From NCBI RefSeq assembly GCF_026262505.1, contig NC_067204.1, forward strand, positions 25,761,300 through 25,825,299: a stretch of DNA of 64,000 nucleotides. Direction: 5' to 3'. Under the pieces are notes generated by a model. That model worked only from the letters and a program-made list of their open reading frames with translations, made no database searches and was not told the origin of the DNA. Source of the stretch: Trichomonas vaginalis G3 (lineage: Eukaryota > Parabasalia > Trichomonadida > Trichomonadidae). Shown piece after piece: positions 21,383-32,010 of the stretch (position 1 is its first letter; every line of letters begins with the position of its first letter). Made by a program: the position numbers and the translations under genes.

Positions 21383-22634
21383 TGTAATAAACTGAAATTC
21401 ATCAAAAGTGACGGCTCTCAATTTTTTGACATTTGTAAATTCTAAATTGAATGAGAAAAATAAAATTATACCAAGCATAATATAACATTCTAGATTTAAT
21501 TATAATTAGGAAAAAGTTAGTTTTGAGAGTACTTTTCATAGGCATATAGAATGAAATCTTCTGAAAAATAATATCACATAAACTCATATTATTTTCTAAT
21601 ATATAACTATTTTATATAAAAATCAAATTCAATGATCTTAAAAGCGAATGATAAACCTCAAAATTTACGAATATAATGAGTGGGAATATAATGCTTATCT
21701 ATCATAAAACCATATGAAATATCAATTTTTGCTTTACGCCTAATTTTTGACGACAATTAGCAAAAAATGTTAAATGTTAACACTCAGTCCATTTGAATAT
21801 GAAAATAAAATTGACTTTGATTAAATGTTTTTATTTATCATGCAATTCTTCTTGCGACCAAAGGTTTGAATAAAATTTCAAAAAATAAGATAGCTTAAAA
21901 AATAATATACGGTAGTGTTTACTAATAGATGAATAGTATATAAATTCTATTAAATGGATTTGATCCAAAAAAATATATAAAATTTGATCATAAATAAAAT
22001 CGTTTTAAATTACTTCTTCATTTAAATTATAACAATTATTTTTGGTTTTATATTTTTTGGATCAAATCCATTTTAATAGAATTTATATACTATTCATCTA
22101 TTAGTAAACACTACCGTATATTATTTTTTAAGCTATCTTATTTTTTGAAATTTTATTCAAACCTTTGGTCGCAAGAAGAATTGCATGATAAATAAAAACA
22201 TTTAATCAAAGTCAATTTTATTTTTCATATTCAAATGGACTGAGTGTTAACATTTAACATTTTTTGCTAATTGTCGTCAAAAATTAGGCGTAAAGCAAAA
22301 TTGATATTTCATATGGTTTTATGATAGATAAGCATTATATTCCCACTCATTATATTCGTAAATTTGAGGTTTATCATTCGCTTTTAAGATCATTGAATTT
22401 GATTTTTATATAAAATAGTTATATATTAGAAAATAATATGAGTTTATGTGATATTATTTTTCAGAAGATTTTGTGTTCTTCTTCAAAATTTTATTTTTTT
22501 TTATTAAAAAGAATCTTTACAAAATATACATTTACTTTAATTAATATTTAAAAACGTGCTCTATCAAAAGTTCCAAAAATTCAATATTTTAGCTTTTCTG
22601 AGGTGTCACTTTTGATGAATTTCTGTTTACAACA
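21383..22634. mobile_element. 1.25 kb palindromic non-autonomous element, copy 1
   Basis: It is inserted into copy B of the surrounding element with ATAG on both sides (21379-21382 and 22635-22638); the uninterrupted site is visible in copy A near 20440. Ends are TGTAATAAAC and, complemented, TGTTGTAAAC, followed by a shared AGAAATTCATCAAAAGTGAC-type block. The interior is a long inverted repeat of about 400-bp arms around a short asymmetric centre near 22000, flanked by different outer segments. A second copy in the opposite orientation is at 50880-52124. There is no coding sequence. The superfamily is unknown. Confidence 0.75.
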
Positions 22635-22760
22635 ATAGAACCCTCTTGCTATTGTGTCAAAATTGCGAAACCGATAGCAAAAATATCTCGCAATATCAAA
22701 ATTGAGATATTGAGTGAATTATGCATTATAGAGATTAAAAATCTGATTTGTGAAAACATC

Positions 22761-22810
22761 AAAAAAAAAAAAAAGGTAGTGGGGCTTCCAGGCACTTCGT
22801 GCCCTCTAGC
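22761..22810 (+). repeat. Left terminal inverted repeat of Polinton 1
   Basis: About 45 bases match the complement of 46480-46530, starting with an A tract and GGTAGTGGGGCTTCCAGG. Inside each end is a small GC-rich hairpin of different sequence (near 22790 and 46490). The repeat is short for a Polinton. Confidence 0.65.
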
Positions 22811-22854
22811 CCCGAAGATGTTTAGTATAAATGAAGTTTTTATTCGGAAAATTG

Positions 22855-22938
22855 TTAGTCTTCTGGTGTGAATTCGGAGGACTCTTCTTCTTCCTCCATT
22901 GCTTCTGGGAAGAAGCCTTCTTCTGGGTCGAAAACATT
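22855..22938 (-). pseudogene. Acidic C-terminal scrap of an unknown Polinton gene
   Basis: A minus-strand frame ends with an acidic tail that includes PEAMEEEEESSEF before its stop, directly inside the left terminus. No body of the gene remains. In Polintons a large gene often lies at this place; a lost DNA polymerase or other large protein is possible but unproven. Confidence 0.4.
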
Positions 22939-23034
22939 ATATAATGTGTCGCTTTTCACAAATTATATATGTTTTCATGCTTTGTCACTTTTCTGTCACT
23001 TTTCGGGTAAAAACATTTTTATTATTATATATAA

Positions 23035-23853
23035 ATGAATTTTACAAAACCTCCGTTACCGTTCTTTGGAAATAAGAGTAGATGTAAAGATATTATATTG
23101 AGAGAACTTAAGAAACTACCGAATGGTCTAACATTTGTAGATTTGTTCGGTGGAAGTTTCTATATATCCCATTTGTGCCATACAATATTCCCAGACTCAA
23201 AGATTATATGCAATGACTTCGACAACTATATGGACCGTCTCAAACATATACCAGACACAAACAATATATTGAAAGAGTTAAAAGAAAAGATACCTATAGG
23301 TAAGATGGAACGTATACCATTAGATAAGAAAAATATTGTGAGAGAGGTTTTGAAAAAAGCAGAATATATAGACTGGGATAGTATATCTGCTAGACTATTA
23401 TATAGTGGTTCTATAAGAGTTCATGACATTGAAACACTTATGTCAAAAGTTTTATATCTTAACTATACAAATGTTTTCAAAGAGGACATAGAAAAATATA
23501 TTGAGGGTATAGAGTTTGTGAGATGTTATTGGACAGAGTTGTATGAAAAATATAAAGACAAGGAAAATGTTTTCTTTATAGTGGACCCGCCGTTCTATAA
23601 CACATGAGATTTTCAATACCAAGTAGACTGGACTTTGAGAGACTCTTTAGAAACTTTAGACGTTTTACATAACCATCCATGCTTTTACTTTACATCCGAT
23701 AAAAGTGGTTTGGAAACCGTTATGAGATGGTTAGAGGACATACATGACTATAAGTTTAGATATGACAAGATAGAATATGAGAGAGGTCCTATAAACCGGA
23801 GAAAGTGTCATAACAAAGAAATTTTATTAGTAAGTAAATGTGGTTTGAAATAG
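23035..23853 (+). pseudogene. DNA adenine methyltransferase (D12 class, Dam/DpnII-like), broken
   Basis: The N-terminal part has PFFGNKSR and FVDLFGGSF, the SAM-binding FxGxK and FxG motifs. FFIVDPPF is the DPPY-type catalytic motif of N6-adenine methylases. The C-terminal part follows in the remainder of the span. Known enzymes of this class methylate adenine, often in GATC. About one break is visible. It lies alone at the left end, starting 270 bases inside the terminus, with an AT-rich leader of the element's own type. GATC-centred palindromes crowd the interior of this same element (30.3-34.7 kb). Confidence 0.75.
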
Positions 23854-23993
23854 GACTACTTGTTTTAGGTTTTTTCCATTGTGTCATTTATTTCTTTTGA
23901 CGTGGCAGAAAGATATAGAGAATATGAAGATGAACCAATGCCTGCAAATGTTCAGTATATGTACTCGTAAGAGATATTTTTATCTAATATTAA

Positions 23994-24353
23994 ATGGACG
24001 CACAGAACTTAGCGAATGCACAGCAACCTGGACAACCAAACCCAGAGAATATTCCAAATGAAGTTAGAATACAAACTGCAATGGCAAACTATGGTCAAGT
24101 GCCAACAGATGTACAAATGCAAACTGCCATGTCAAATGACGCTGCGTTAGGTTTGCCACCATGGTATGCAAATATGAGATGGAAAGAGTTTTATACAAAC
24201 CCTGAAGTGGGATATAAACAACTTTATGCAGATGACGCGAACACAGGAGTTGACCAGAATATTTTCTACCAGAGGAGAAACAGAATGTATGAGCTCCAGT
24301 TAAAGAATGCTATGGAACTCAACAGGAAACGTAAGAGACTAGGCGGACATTAG
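23994..24353 (+). CDS. Small Polinton protein of unknown function
   Basis: 119 residues, whole frame. The first 60 residues are Asn/Gln/Pro-rich with two similar QTAM blocks; the rest is charged and ends in a basic RKRKRLGGH tail. It sits just upstream of a basic amphipathic protein, in the position where virion proteins often cluster. A packaged DNA-binding or scaffold role is a guess. Confidence 0.5.
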   Translation: MDAQNLANAQQPGQPNPENIPNEVRIQTAMANYGQVPTDVQMQTAMSNDAALGLPPWYANMRWKEFYTNPEVGYKQLYADDANTGVDQNIFYQRRNRMYELQLKNAMELNRKRKRLGGH

Positions 24354-24371
24354 ATTTTTACATATAGTAAA

Positions 24372-24665
24372 ATGGGTTTCTTCAGTAAGATAGGAAACTT
24401 CTTTCGAAATGTTGGAAGAGGTATATGGAATGGAATAAAAACCGTAGGAAGAGGAATTTGGAACGGTGTCAAAAATATTGGTAAAAGGGTAGGTCAGTTT
24501 GTTGGTATTATACCTAAAGACCCTGAACCAGAAGAGCAAGCTCCTGTTATACAACAGCCTGAACCTGCACCACAGTCTAGTTGGCAACAAATCCAACACC
24601 TCAACCGTATTAAAAAATTATATTTTTACCGTTCGATAGTAGTTGTATATGAAACTAAGTTCTAA
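24372..24665 (+). CDS. Basic amphipathic protein, possible minor virion protein
   Basis: 97 residues. Residues 1-45 contain repeated GRGIWNG(I/V)K units, a Gly/aromatic/basic amphipathic region reminiscent of small virion proteins that disturb membranes; a Pro/Glu/Gln-rich tail follows. The end of the frame may not be original, since it runs into an oppositely oriented gene. Compare the Gly-rich N-terminus of the protein at 27824-28189. Function is inferred only from this character. Confidence 0.45.
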   Translation: MGFFSKIGNFFRNVGRGIWNGIKTVGRGIWNGVKNIGKRVGQFVGIIPKDPEPEEQAPVIQQPEPAPQSSWQQIQHLNRIKKLYFYRSIVVVYETKF

Positions 24666-24687
24666 GAAAACGCATGGTATAATGGAA

Positions 24688-25461
24688 TTATTCTTTTTCT
24701 TCCATCTGTAGTAAACCATACTTGAAAGTCTGAAATACTTCCACTTGGTGGTTCGTATAACTTTGTAGGTTTTCGTAAAAGTCATTTGCCAAGCATAAGA
24801 AAGAGTTTTGGGCGCCAGAAAATGAAGCATGAACAATAATAGCAGCTGGGTCGAAAACATTTTCATATGTTCCATTAGGGTTTTCGACTTCATAAAAGTC
24901 TGGGTGTACTGGATATGCTGCAGGCTGATTTAACATCCTCAAAATCTATACCATGCCAAGTTGTTATATTTTGTAGAAATATAAACGTTTTCTCCAAGGT
25001 CTTCTATTCTATTGATTTTAACAGTTGCATTTTTCCTGTCATAAATAATATCGAGATGGTATTCTCCTTCGTCAATGTTATACTGTTTTGCATATTCGAT
25101 ATAGATATCGTTTATTTTTCTTGAAAAGCTTGAAGAGTTGTTTCTAAGTTTACAAGCAAACTAACTTGTAAAAGTTTTCCCTGTTCAAATTTCTCATACA
25201 TACGTTTTTCTTTGTTATAGTATCGAACTTCAAAACCGACCGTAAATGGGAAACCATGTATGGCTTCTGAAATGAACTTCATTCTACGAAAGCCAATAGC
25301 TTTTGTGACAGATGGGTCTCTTAACCATCTTAATGGGTAGTCAAAACGATAGCCTTCATGCTTTACGGTCTCTGTCTCAAACTTTTGACCGACATTAGTA
25401 AAAAGTTCATCTAATGGTTTAGTTGTAGCAACTCTTGAATTTTCTTTTTCTATTGAAGCAT
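24688..25461 (-). pseudogene. Candidate minor capsid (penton-like) protein, broken, paralogue 1
   Basis: The remaining segments match, piece by piece, those of the plus-strand gene at 29425-30284: TKPLD-(Y/E)-(I/L)-FTN-type start, RFDYP(I/L)RWL, KAIGFRR, and the late NVFDP...HASFS...NSFLC block. Beta-rich composition with such motifs would suit a single jelly-roll penton of Polintons, but this is not established. About three breaks. It is oriented opposite to its neighbours. Confidence 0.45.
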
Positions 25462-25480
25462 ATTTTATCTAGAATAAAAA

Positions 25481-26855
25481 ATGTCGAAAGATATTGCTTC
25501 CATGAGAGAAATACAACACAACCGACAACTCATTATGCAAAGCTCTAAATAAGAACACAACAAACTTTTCAAACTATTCTAAGATATCTGAGTCATTGAA
25601 AGAAGGAAACTTAAAACTGACATTAAACCCTTTAACAGATGAGTTTCTATTTCAAGACAAGAAGAACAATACTGTCTGTATAAATCCAACAAAAGGAACT
25701 TTAAACGAGAAACCTATAAATGAACTTCTTTTGAAAGCAGATTGAAACAAAGCTGACAAAGAATATGTAGACGATGCAATAGCAAAAGAAGAAGAAAGAG
25801 CTAACAAATGCTATGCAACAAAAGAACATACTCATCCTGAACTAGCAGACAAAACATATGTTGACAATAAAATGTCAAGTGAAGTGACAAGAGCTAAAAC
25901 GAATATTCTAAAAAGACTCATACCATTCTATATCTGAAATAACAGACTTAAACGTTTAGCCTTGAAAGAAAGCGGATGAGGAATATGTGGTAGTAAGTTA
26001 GAGAAGAAAGCGGTAAGGAATATGTGGATGAAAAAGATAATGAAATATAGAAAGGGCTGAATGGTATCATGAATGGACATCGAAGATTTTAAAAACTAAA
26101 GCTGATACAGGATGGGTTTCAGGATGTTTAGACCTTAAAGCAGATAAAACTTATGTTAACGATGAGTTAGAGAAGAAAGCAAATAAGACTCATACACATA
26201 CAAGTTTACAACTGTTAGAGCAGACGACATAATACTGAACTTTGACCTTGGTTCAAGTGCACCTTTAGAAAATCGAGTACAAGCGTAAAAGATACTCTTA
26301 ACAATTTAGATAAGAGTTGCAGGAACATTGAAAGTCATGCCAGAAACTTTGAAGCATATGAACTACCCGCAATGTTAGACAAGAAAGCAGACAAAACAGA
26401 GCTTCAAACATTAAAGACAGAATACTTCAAACATTATATCCTATAGGCTCTATTTATACGTCAATGAACTCTACCAGACCAGAAACAGTTCTGGGTTTTG
26501 GAACTTGGACTCAAATAGTCGACCGGTTTTTGTATTGTGCAAACTCTTCAAAGGAAACAGGTGGAAGTAAAACGATTTCAGGTGCAAATTTACCTGCACA
26601 CAGTCACTACATAAATTTAAGTACATCTCAAGCAGGTTTGCATAGGCATAAATATTGGGGTTGGTCAGCAATGACAAAAGGTAAAGGATATGATGTTAAA
26701 GACGACGTTAAGTTTGCTATAAATGGTTACTGGATGACACTTGGGGAGAAGGAGACCATACACATCGCGTTTCAGGATATACGCAAACAACGGGACAAAG
26801 TAAAGAATACATGCCACCTTACATGACAGTTTACGCATGGTATAGAAATGCTTAG
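25481..26855 (+). pseudogene. Phage tail-fibre/tail-collar-like protein, broken
   Basis: The middle holds repeated coiled stretches with DKTYVD-type units, as in phage tail fibres that repeat 'K-A-D-K-x-Y-V-D'. The C-terminal region has PETVLGFGTWTQI, SSKETGGSKTI and GANLPAHSH, and the DNA at the very end encodes PPYMTVYAWYRNA. These match the tail-collar/tail-fibre C-termini of many phages, where they bind hosts or support fibres. The span has several breaks. In a Polinton it could have been a vertex spike for attachment; that is inference. Confidence 0.6.
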
Positions 26856-27750
26856 TCGTCATTTTCAACTTCTTTAGCATATTCGTCAGGAGTTGTCTTA
26901 TATTTGTTAGGAACTGTCTTTGAAAGTATACCACCTTGAACTTTGACAAGTTTGAAACGAGGTCTGACAATAGTAGTTTTATCTTCTGCTTGCAGTGTGT
27001 ACATTTTGCCATGTTTGCCTAAAACTTCATAATATTCTCTTGTATACTTTCTTCTATTTTTACGAACACGAATGTGAGTACCTGTCGGGTTCCCATTGTT
27101 GTCATAGTCAATAGTATTTTCATATGGGTCGCGTTTAGGTATTTCTATTTTTACTTTGTCACCTTTCTGAAGTTTGAAGCCCGGCATTCTTTCTTGTTTG
27201 TCTCTTTTGACTAAATTATTAAATATATAGTCTTTCTCTAAGTCAGGGTTGTTTTTCATTTCTTCGGGGGAGTTTCCCAAACCTTTTTGTTTACGGCTAT
27301 TGTAAATATTTAAAACTTGTCTCATCTTTGCCATGGAGAAGTGTCTATATTTGTCGTCATATGACATTTCATTTGCTTCACCACCTTGTGGTTGGTTTAA
27401 GTCTCTTAACATTTTTATACAACCGTCAATGACACCAAGAGCAGAATGGTTTTGGTCGACAATGAAATATTGGTTTACATTTTTTGAACGCAGATAGTTT
27501 TTACATCATCTGATTTGAAAGAACTTTCACAGTCAGATGTCAGTTTTGTTGGATGGTATTTGTCAACGAATATTGTCAAAGCTGCTAAGATATCTAAAAT
27601 AGCTTTGGACTGTAATGGTATGGCTTCACAGTATCTTGTGTTTTGACCGACAAATATTAGCCAGTATGGTGGTCCATCTGTTCTAACTCTCGGAATGTTT
27701 TCCAAGATATCCATAAACCAAGCATTTGGTTTGAACTAAAGATTTTTATC
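26852..27750 (-). pseudogene. Polinton integrase (rve family), partial and broken
   Basis: The upstream part has GPPYWLIFVGQNTRYCEAIP, YHPTKLTSDCESSF, the core strands of a retroviral-type integrase with the second Asp in TSD. The downstream part (about 186 residues) has the C-terminal SH3/chromo-like region: MPGFKLQKGDKVKIEIPK and YYEVLGKHGKMYTLQ. The N-terminal zinc-binding region is not seen. Integrase makes the 6-bp-type target duplications of Polintons. About one to two breaks; it overlaps the end of the tail-like gene. Confidence 0.75.
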
Positions 27751-27823
27751 ATGAGTGCTTTTTTTTGTCGCTTTAGAAACATAGGGGTCCTTGTTTGGAT
27801 TCGTCATTTTTATCCTATAAGAA

Positions 27824-28189
27824 ATGGGTTTATTTGGCGCATTAGCAGGAGTTGCATCCAGATTTTTGCCCGCAGTGGGAACAATAGCCAGAGGTGTATT
27901 TGGAGTTGGAAGGAAGATTTTGAGTACATTAGGTATACTTAAAGAGAAAGCACAACCTATTATACAAACTGTACAGAAAGGTTGGGATGTAGCACGAGAT
28001 GCAACAAATCTTATTCCAAATCCTGAAACAAGAGGAAAAGTTCAAGGATGGATGGACAATGTAGGAAGACAAGCAGGAACTATTATAACAAAGCAAATGA
28101 CTACTATAACCAAGCAGGACACTATATGGACCAAGGTGAAAGATTCTTTAACAGAGGATATAACCATGCACAACATGGGTAAACAATAA
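27824..28189 (+). CDS. Gly/Ala-rich minor virion protein candidate
   Basis: 121 residues. The first 40 residues (MGLFGALAGVASRFLPAVG, then a basic helix) form an amphipathic, hydrophobic-basic segment like those of adenovirus pVI-type or other membrane-active minor capsid proteins. The rest is helical. The frame may be altered near its end. It has an AT-rich leader ending ATCCTATAAGAA, in the style of other genes of this element. Confidence 0.45.
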   Translation: MGLFGALAGVASRFLPAVGTIARGVFGVGRKILSTLGILKEKAQPIIQTVQKGWDVARDATNLIPNPETRGKVQGWMDNVGRQAGTIITKQMTTITKQDTIWTKVKDSLTEDITMHNMGKQ

Positions 28190-28241
28190 CCAACCTCAAC
28201 CGCCTCAACGTGGGGAATGTAAAGTTTTTTACTGAGATGAA

Positions 28242-28394
28242 ATGAACAATACAGCATTGAGACAAATGGGTTCAAGATGGATTTGTCGGCTTCCAGCAGT
28301 TACACAACGTGTTTGTCAAGTTCTTCCTATACCTCAGGAAGTTTTAGACCGACTTAAAAAACAACAACAACCAGTTGAAAACAAACCAAACTAA
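28242..28394 (+). CDS. 50-residue basic peptide of the Polinton
   Basis: The frame begins MNNTALRQMGSRWICRL and ends in a Gln/Pro/Lys tail. The leader TTTTTTACTGAGATGAA before its ATG is repeated exactly before the next gene start (28414), which argues that both are real starts. Function unknown. Confidence 0.4.
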   Translation: MNNTALRQMGSRWICRLPAVTQRVCQVLPIPQEVLDRLKKQQQPVENKPN

Positions 28395-28413
28395 AATTTT
28401 TTACTGAGATGAA

Positions 28414-28770
28414 ATGACCGAAGAAGTTGAAACGGTAGATTTGACACCACAAACAAAAAGTTCAGAACCATTGTCAAAAACCTGTCAAAGAACTTACAGA
28501 TGAAGAGAAAAATTCAATAATAGAAAGTGCCAGGTCTGGAAATACAAACCCTAACTACAAAGTCACTTTTCATAAAAATGGAACGGCAAGTATCTTCAAA
28601 AAAGAAACAGACTCTCACAAATAAATATTGAAGTCTGAAGGAGCTTTCGAGACAACAGATGGAAAAGTTTACTTCACTGACCAACAGTTCATTATAGAAC
28701 ATCTCATTGACTTAGAGTCGAAATATTCTAAACTTTACAAACACAAAAAGTTGAAAGGAAAAAACAAAAC
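28414..28770 (+). pseudogene. Unknown Polinton protein, broken
   Basis: The remains include ESARSGNTNPNYKVTFHKNG and, later, GKVYFTDQQFIIEHLIDLE. The first resembles the KDG-RK motif proteins of Polinton 2 (60783-60547 and 63357-62923). About two breaks. The leader is identical to that of the preceding small gene. Confidence 0.4.
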
Positions 28771-28772
28771 AA

Positions 28773-28996
28773 ATGGCATATGATATTTATGAAGATGTTG
28801 ACGACACAACTGTTCCTGCAAGTGAAGTAAAGTCAGAGAAACCGAAAAGTGACGAAAACGATAGAAGAAGAAAAACCAAAAACTGAAAGATAAACCAAAA
28901 CCAAAGTTTAGTTTCCAAACTAAACCAAGTCAACCTTCATTAGCTGGTATGGGTTGGCGTCAAAGACTTATGGCAGCAGGCGGTTATGTAAAGTAA
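28773..28996 (+). pseudogene. Short acidic/basic Polinton protein, broken
   Basis: It starts MAYDIYEDVDD and ends with a Ser/Pro/basic stretch and LMAAGGYVK. About one break. Function unknown; it is packed tightly after the preceding relic. Confidence 0.35.
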
Positions 28997-29024
28997 AGAA
29001 AAAATATTTTTTTATTTTATAAAA

Positions 29025-29274
29025 ATGCCCCCATATAGAATGGATAGAAAATCTGCTAGAATAAAAGCAGAGTTGCAAAGATATGGTTGGAGAGTTTCGA
29101 AGAATTTTAATATAGGAAGGGAAGACCCATAAAAGTCTATGACAAACTGGCTGGTCTGACCTACGAAATGGATTTGGAAACAGCACGTGCCAATTATCCA
29201 AACAGACTAGAAGGTTAGAAGAAGAACGTCTTATGGACATGCCTTTCGATGTTAGTGAACATTGCATGAAGTAA
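29025..29274 (+). pseudogene. Small basic Polinton protein, broken
   Basis: The N-terminus MPPYRMDRKSARIKAELQR is basic and helical. About two breaks. The AT-rich leader ATTTTATAAAA fits the element's start motif. Function unknown. Confidence 0.35.
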
Positions 29275-29424
29275 AAATTTATTTTTTAAAAAAGTGACAT
29301 TTTTTAAATTTTATTTGAAATGTACGCCTGAGTTTGTTGGAGAAGACCGTTGGGAAACTGTTTGTTAGATGAGAAATATGAAATGGCATACCATTTTAAA
29401 ACAATATATTTTTACATATATTAA

Positions 29425-30284
29425 ATGCTTCAGGTTGAAAAACAAAGAACAAAAGTAGCAGATACAAAACCGTTAGACTATATCTTTACAAATGCTGGTA
29501 GGACTATTTCAGATGAAGAAATTTCATCCCGAGTATACAGGTTTGACTATCCAATTCGTTGGCTTCAAAGTCCTTCAGATGCAAAGGCAATAGGATTTAG
29601 AAGAGTTTTGTTTTCAAATAGAACTAACGCATTTATGTTCGCAGTATATTTTCATGGGCAGTATAAAGGTTCTGATGTCTAATAGACAAATTTGACGAAA
29701 TGAGAATCTTTACAGTTCGTTCAGACGAAAGTCTTGAGAAAACTCTAAATGACTTTCAAACTCAAATGAACAAATATTATTGGGAATTTCAAGAAAAATA
29801 CGACTCTTTACTAAATGGAACATACTATCTGAAACTAGAATATGACAAGATGAACTCCACCGTTTCATTTCAAAAGATTGAAATTAACCCTCCAAGAGAT
29901 ACAGAGTTTTTATTTTGGAAAGTAGACAAACGTTCTTGGGCACAATTTCTTCGGTTACTAAACCAGAACGAACCATTACCACCAGATGGTCCATTTCAAT
30001 TTATACTCCACCAGCAGATTTGACAGTTTATAGAAACGTGTTTGACCCTCAAAATGTTATGTGTCATGCAAGTTTCAGTTCAAGCAACAATAGTTTTCTA
30101 TGTATTGGTAAGGACTTTTATGACTTTGCTTCTAAATTCTACGAACCACCTAGTAACAGTTTCTTCTGACTTTCAAGTTTGGTTCACAACAAATGGTGTG
30201 CAACATATTATTCCATTGTACTATGACTTTTATCTCGAATTGTCTTTCATATATAACTACGGAAAAGTGCTGAAAAAGTATTGA
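29425..30284 (+). pseudogene. Candidate minor capsid (penton-like) protein, broken, paralogue 2
   Basis: It shares RFDYPIRWL, KAIGFRR and NVFDP...HASFS..NSFLC with the minus-strand relic at 24688-25461, so the two are diverged paralogues about 4 kb apart and inverted. About two to three breaks. The family is assigned only as a candidate jelly-roll minor capsid protein. Confidence 0.45.
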
Positions 30285-30420
30285 AAAATAATGTTTATGT
30301 TAGCATGTTAGATCTAACACGTTTTCTAACCACTTTTCTAACATCGTAGAAAACTCATGAAAACAATTTATTTTGACACTTTCACAAAAAACATAAAAAA
30401 GTGAAGTTAAACGTTAAGGT

Positions 30421-30787
30421 TTACTGAACTGGTTGGATGTCGCCTTCACAGGTTATGAAGAACGGTTGTCCTGAGAAGTGGAACAGTGCTCTGAGAATTT
30501 GTATAATTCGTGGAATTGGACTCTCTCTGTTTGGAAGTAGTATCCAAGGACGCTTGGCAAAGAACTTTATAATGGCTTCCTTCTTTGCTTGCTTTATGTC
30601 GTCGTAGGCTGTCCCGTCTGGTACCTCAATTGGAATTCCAGTCGAAGTCTCGAGATTCAAGGCAGCCCTTCCAGAAATAGTGGTGAAACTTGACCTTGGG
30701 CTTCATGACCTTGCGCAAGTAGTCTTTTACGCAGTCGTTAAGTTCAATTAGGTAAATTGCCTCGTCGGTAGGTTCGACCTCGACCAT
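30421..30787 (-). pseudogene. Unknown Polinton protein, broken
   Basis: The N-terminal part (MVEVEPTDEAIYLIELND) and a C-terminal part with AKRPWILLPNRESPIPRII remain. No domain recognised. About one break. It is followed, on its upstream side, by a 21-bp minisatellite that starts within its leader. Confidence 0.4.
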
Positions 30788-31050
30788 TGCTACTGTCAGT
30801 AAAAGTACTGCTACTGTCAGAAAAAGTACTGCTACTGTCAGAAAAAAGTACTGCTACTGTCAGTAAAAGTACTGCTACTGTCAGTAAAAGTACTGCTACT
30901 GTCAGTAAAAGTACTGCTACTGTCAGTAAAAAGGAAAATTTGAGAGGGTTTTCGACGATAAAGTACTGCTACTGTCAGAAAAAGTACTGCTTACTGTCAG
31001 AAAAAGTACTGCTACTGTCAGTAAAAGTACTGCTACTGTCAGTAGCAGTA
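30788..31050. repeat. 21-bp minisatellite inside Polinton 1
   Basis: About twelve copies of TACTGCTACTGTCAGTAAAAG, some with AGAAA in place of AGTAAA, with one interruption near 30930-30960. The array ends in a short palindrome around TACTGTCAGTAGCAGTA. It lies between two divergent genes. Confidence 0.85.
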
Positions 31051-31100
31051 CTCTAGTAGCAGAGATTTTTATCTTGTGGTCCGACGGTTAGCCACAACGA

Positions 31101-31457
31101 ATGTCCCACGTCCCACCAACCCAGTCCATTCCCAAACCAGAGGAACCTAAAGAACCACAACAGTCTCCTCAGCAACCTCAGTTCCAGCAAGTACCTCCGA
31201 TTTACTACCAATTTCCACCTCAAGGTTACTACCCACCACAAGGCTTCCCGAACTACCCTCCTCAGCCTATGCCTTACTTCCCCAACCCTTGGATGTTCCA
31301 GCAAGCTCCACCCCAGCAATTCCAATCTCAATCCAAATCGAAGAGAGACCAAGAGTTCGAAGAAGGTCTGAACCGCTTACGCAAAGAGTATGCCACAGCT
31401 CCAATTGAGAGAAAGTTGTTCCCGGACCCAAAAATAATGTTTAGGGTAGATGGTTAG
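31101..31457 (+). CDS. Pro/Gln/Tyr-rich Polinton protein
   Basis: 118 residues. Residues 1-75 are low-complexity Pro, Gln and Tyr (QGYYPPQGF, PMPYFPNPWMF); residues 80-110 are a charged helix (KRDQEFEEGLNRLRKEYA). A GATC-centred palindrome lies just before its stop (31452-31465). It may be a virion or scaffold protein; function unknown. Confidence 0.4.
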   Translation: MSHVPPTQSIPKPEEPKEPQQSPQQPQFQQVPPIYYQFPPQGYYPPQGFPNYPPQPMPYFPNPWMFQQAPPQQFQSQSKSKRDQEFEEGLNRLRKEYATAPIERKLFPDPKIMFRVDG

Positions 31458-31650
31458 ATCTAACCTCATTTCTAACCTCATTTCTACCCTCATGAATTTG
31501 TCAAGACTTCTTCGTAAATGTTTTGTCAAGACTTCTTCGTAATGAGTGTAAAGGACCCAAAAATATAATTTAGGGTAGATGGTTAGATCTAACCTGTTTT
31601 TTCACCTGTTTTTTCACCCTCTTGAATTTTCATGAATTTTATATATTAAT

Positions 31651-32010
31651 GTTTTCGCTAAGCCACTTTGTGCCGTCAGTCAGTCAGTCAGTCAGTTTAG
31701 GAAAGACTTTAGAAAGTTGTTGGAAAATAAGTCCTGGGAAGAGTATTATAAGGCATTTTGTGAAGAATATAGCAACAGTCTGAATTCCGGCGGTTGCTTT
31801 TTATACAAAATTCATGCAGGAAATTCTTGAGTTTTGGTTGAAAGAATACGGTGGAGCCAAAAGTGGCTCGACCTCAAAACAAGCATTTTATGAGCTTACA
31901 AAGGGTGTTATGAATGAATTCAAATGTATTTACATACATCCTGACCTCGTTCATTTTGTTGCTGAATTCAGCAAAAATAAAGTTTATGTTAGAATGTTAG
32001 ATCTCACCTG
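31651..32010 (+). pseudogene. Remnant of a small Polinton gene
   Basis: The remains include ILEFWLKEYGGAKSG and YELTKGVMNEFKCIYIHPDL, in good protein-like composition. A CAGT tetranucleotide run (about six copies) lies near its start. Broken, about two breaks; function unknown. Confidence 0.3.

Noticed and set aside
24339-24599. 86-residue minus-strand frame
   Set aside because: Antisense shadow of the small basic protein at 24372-24665.
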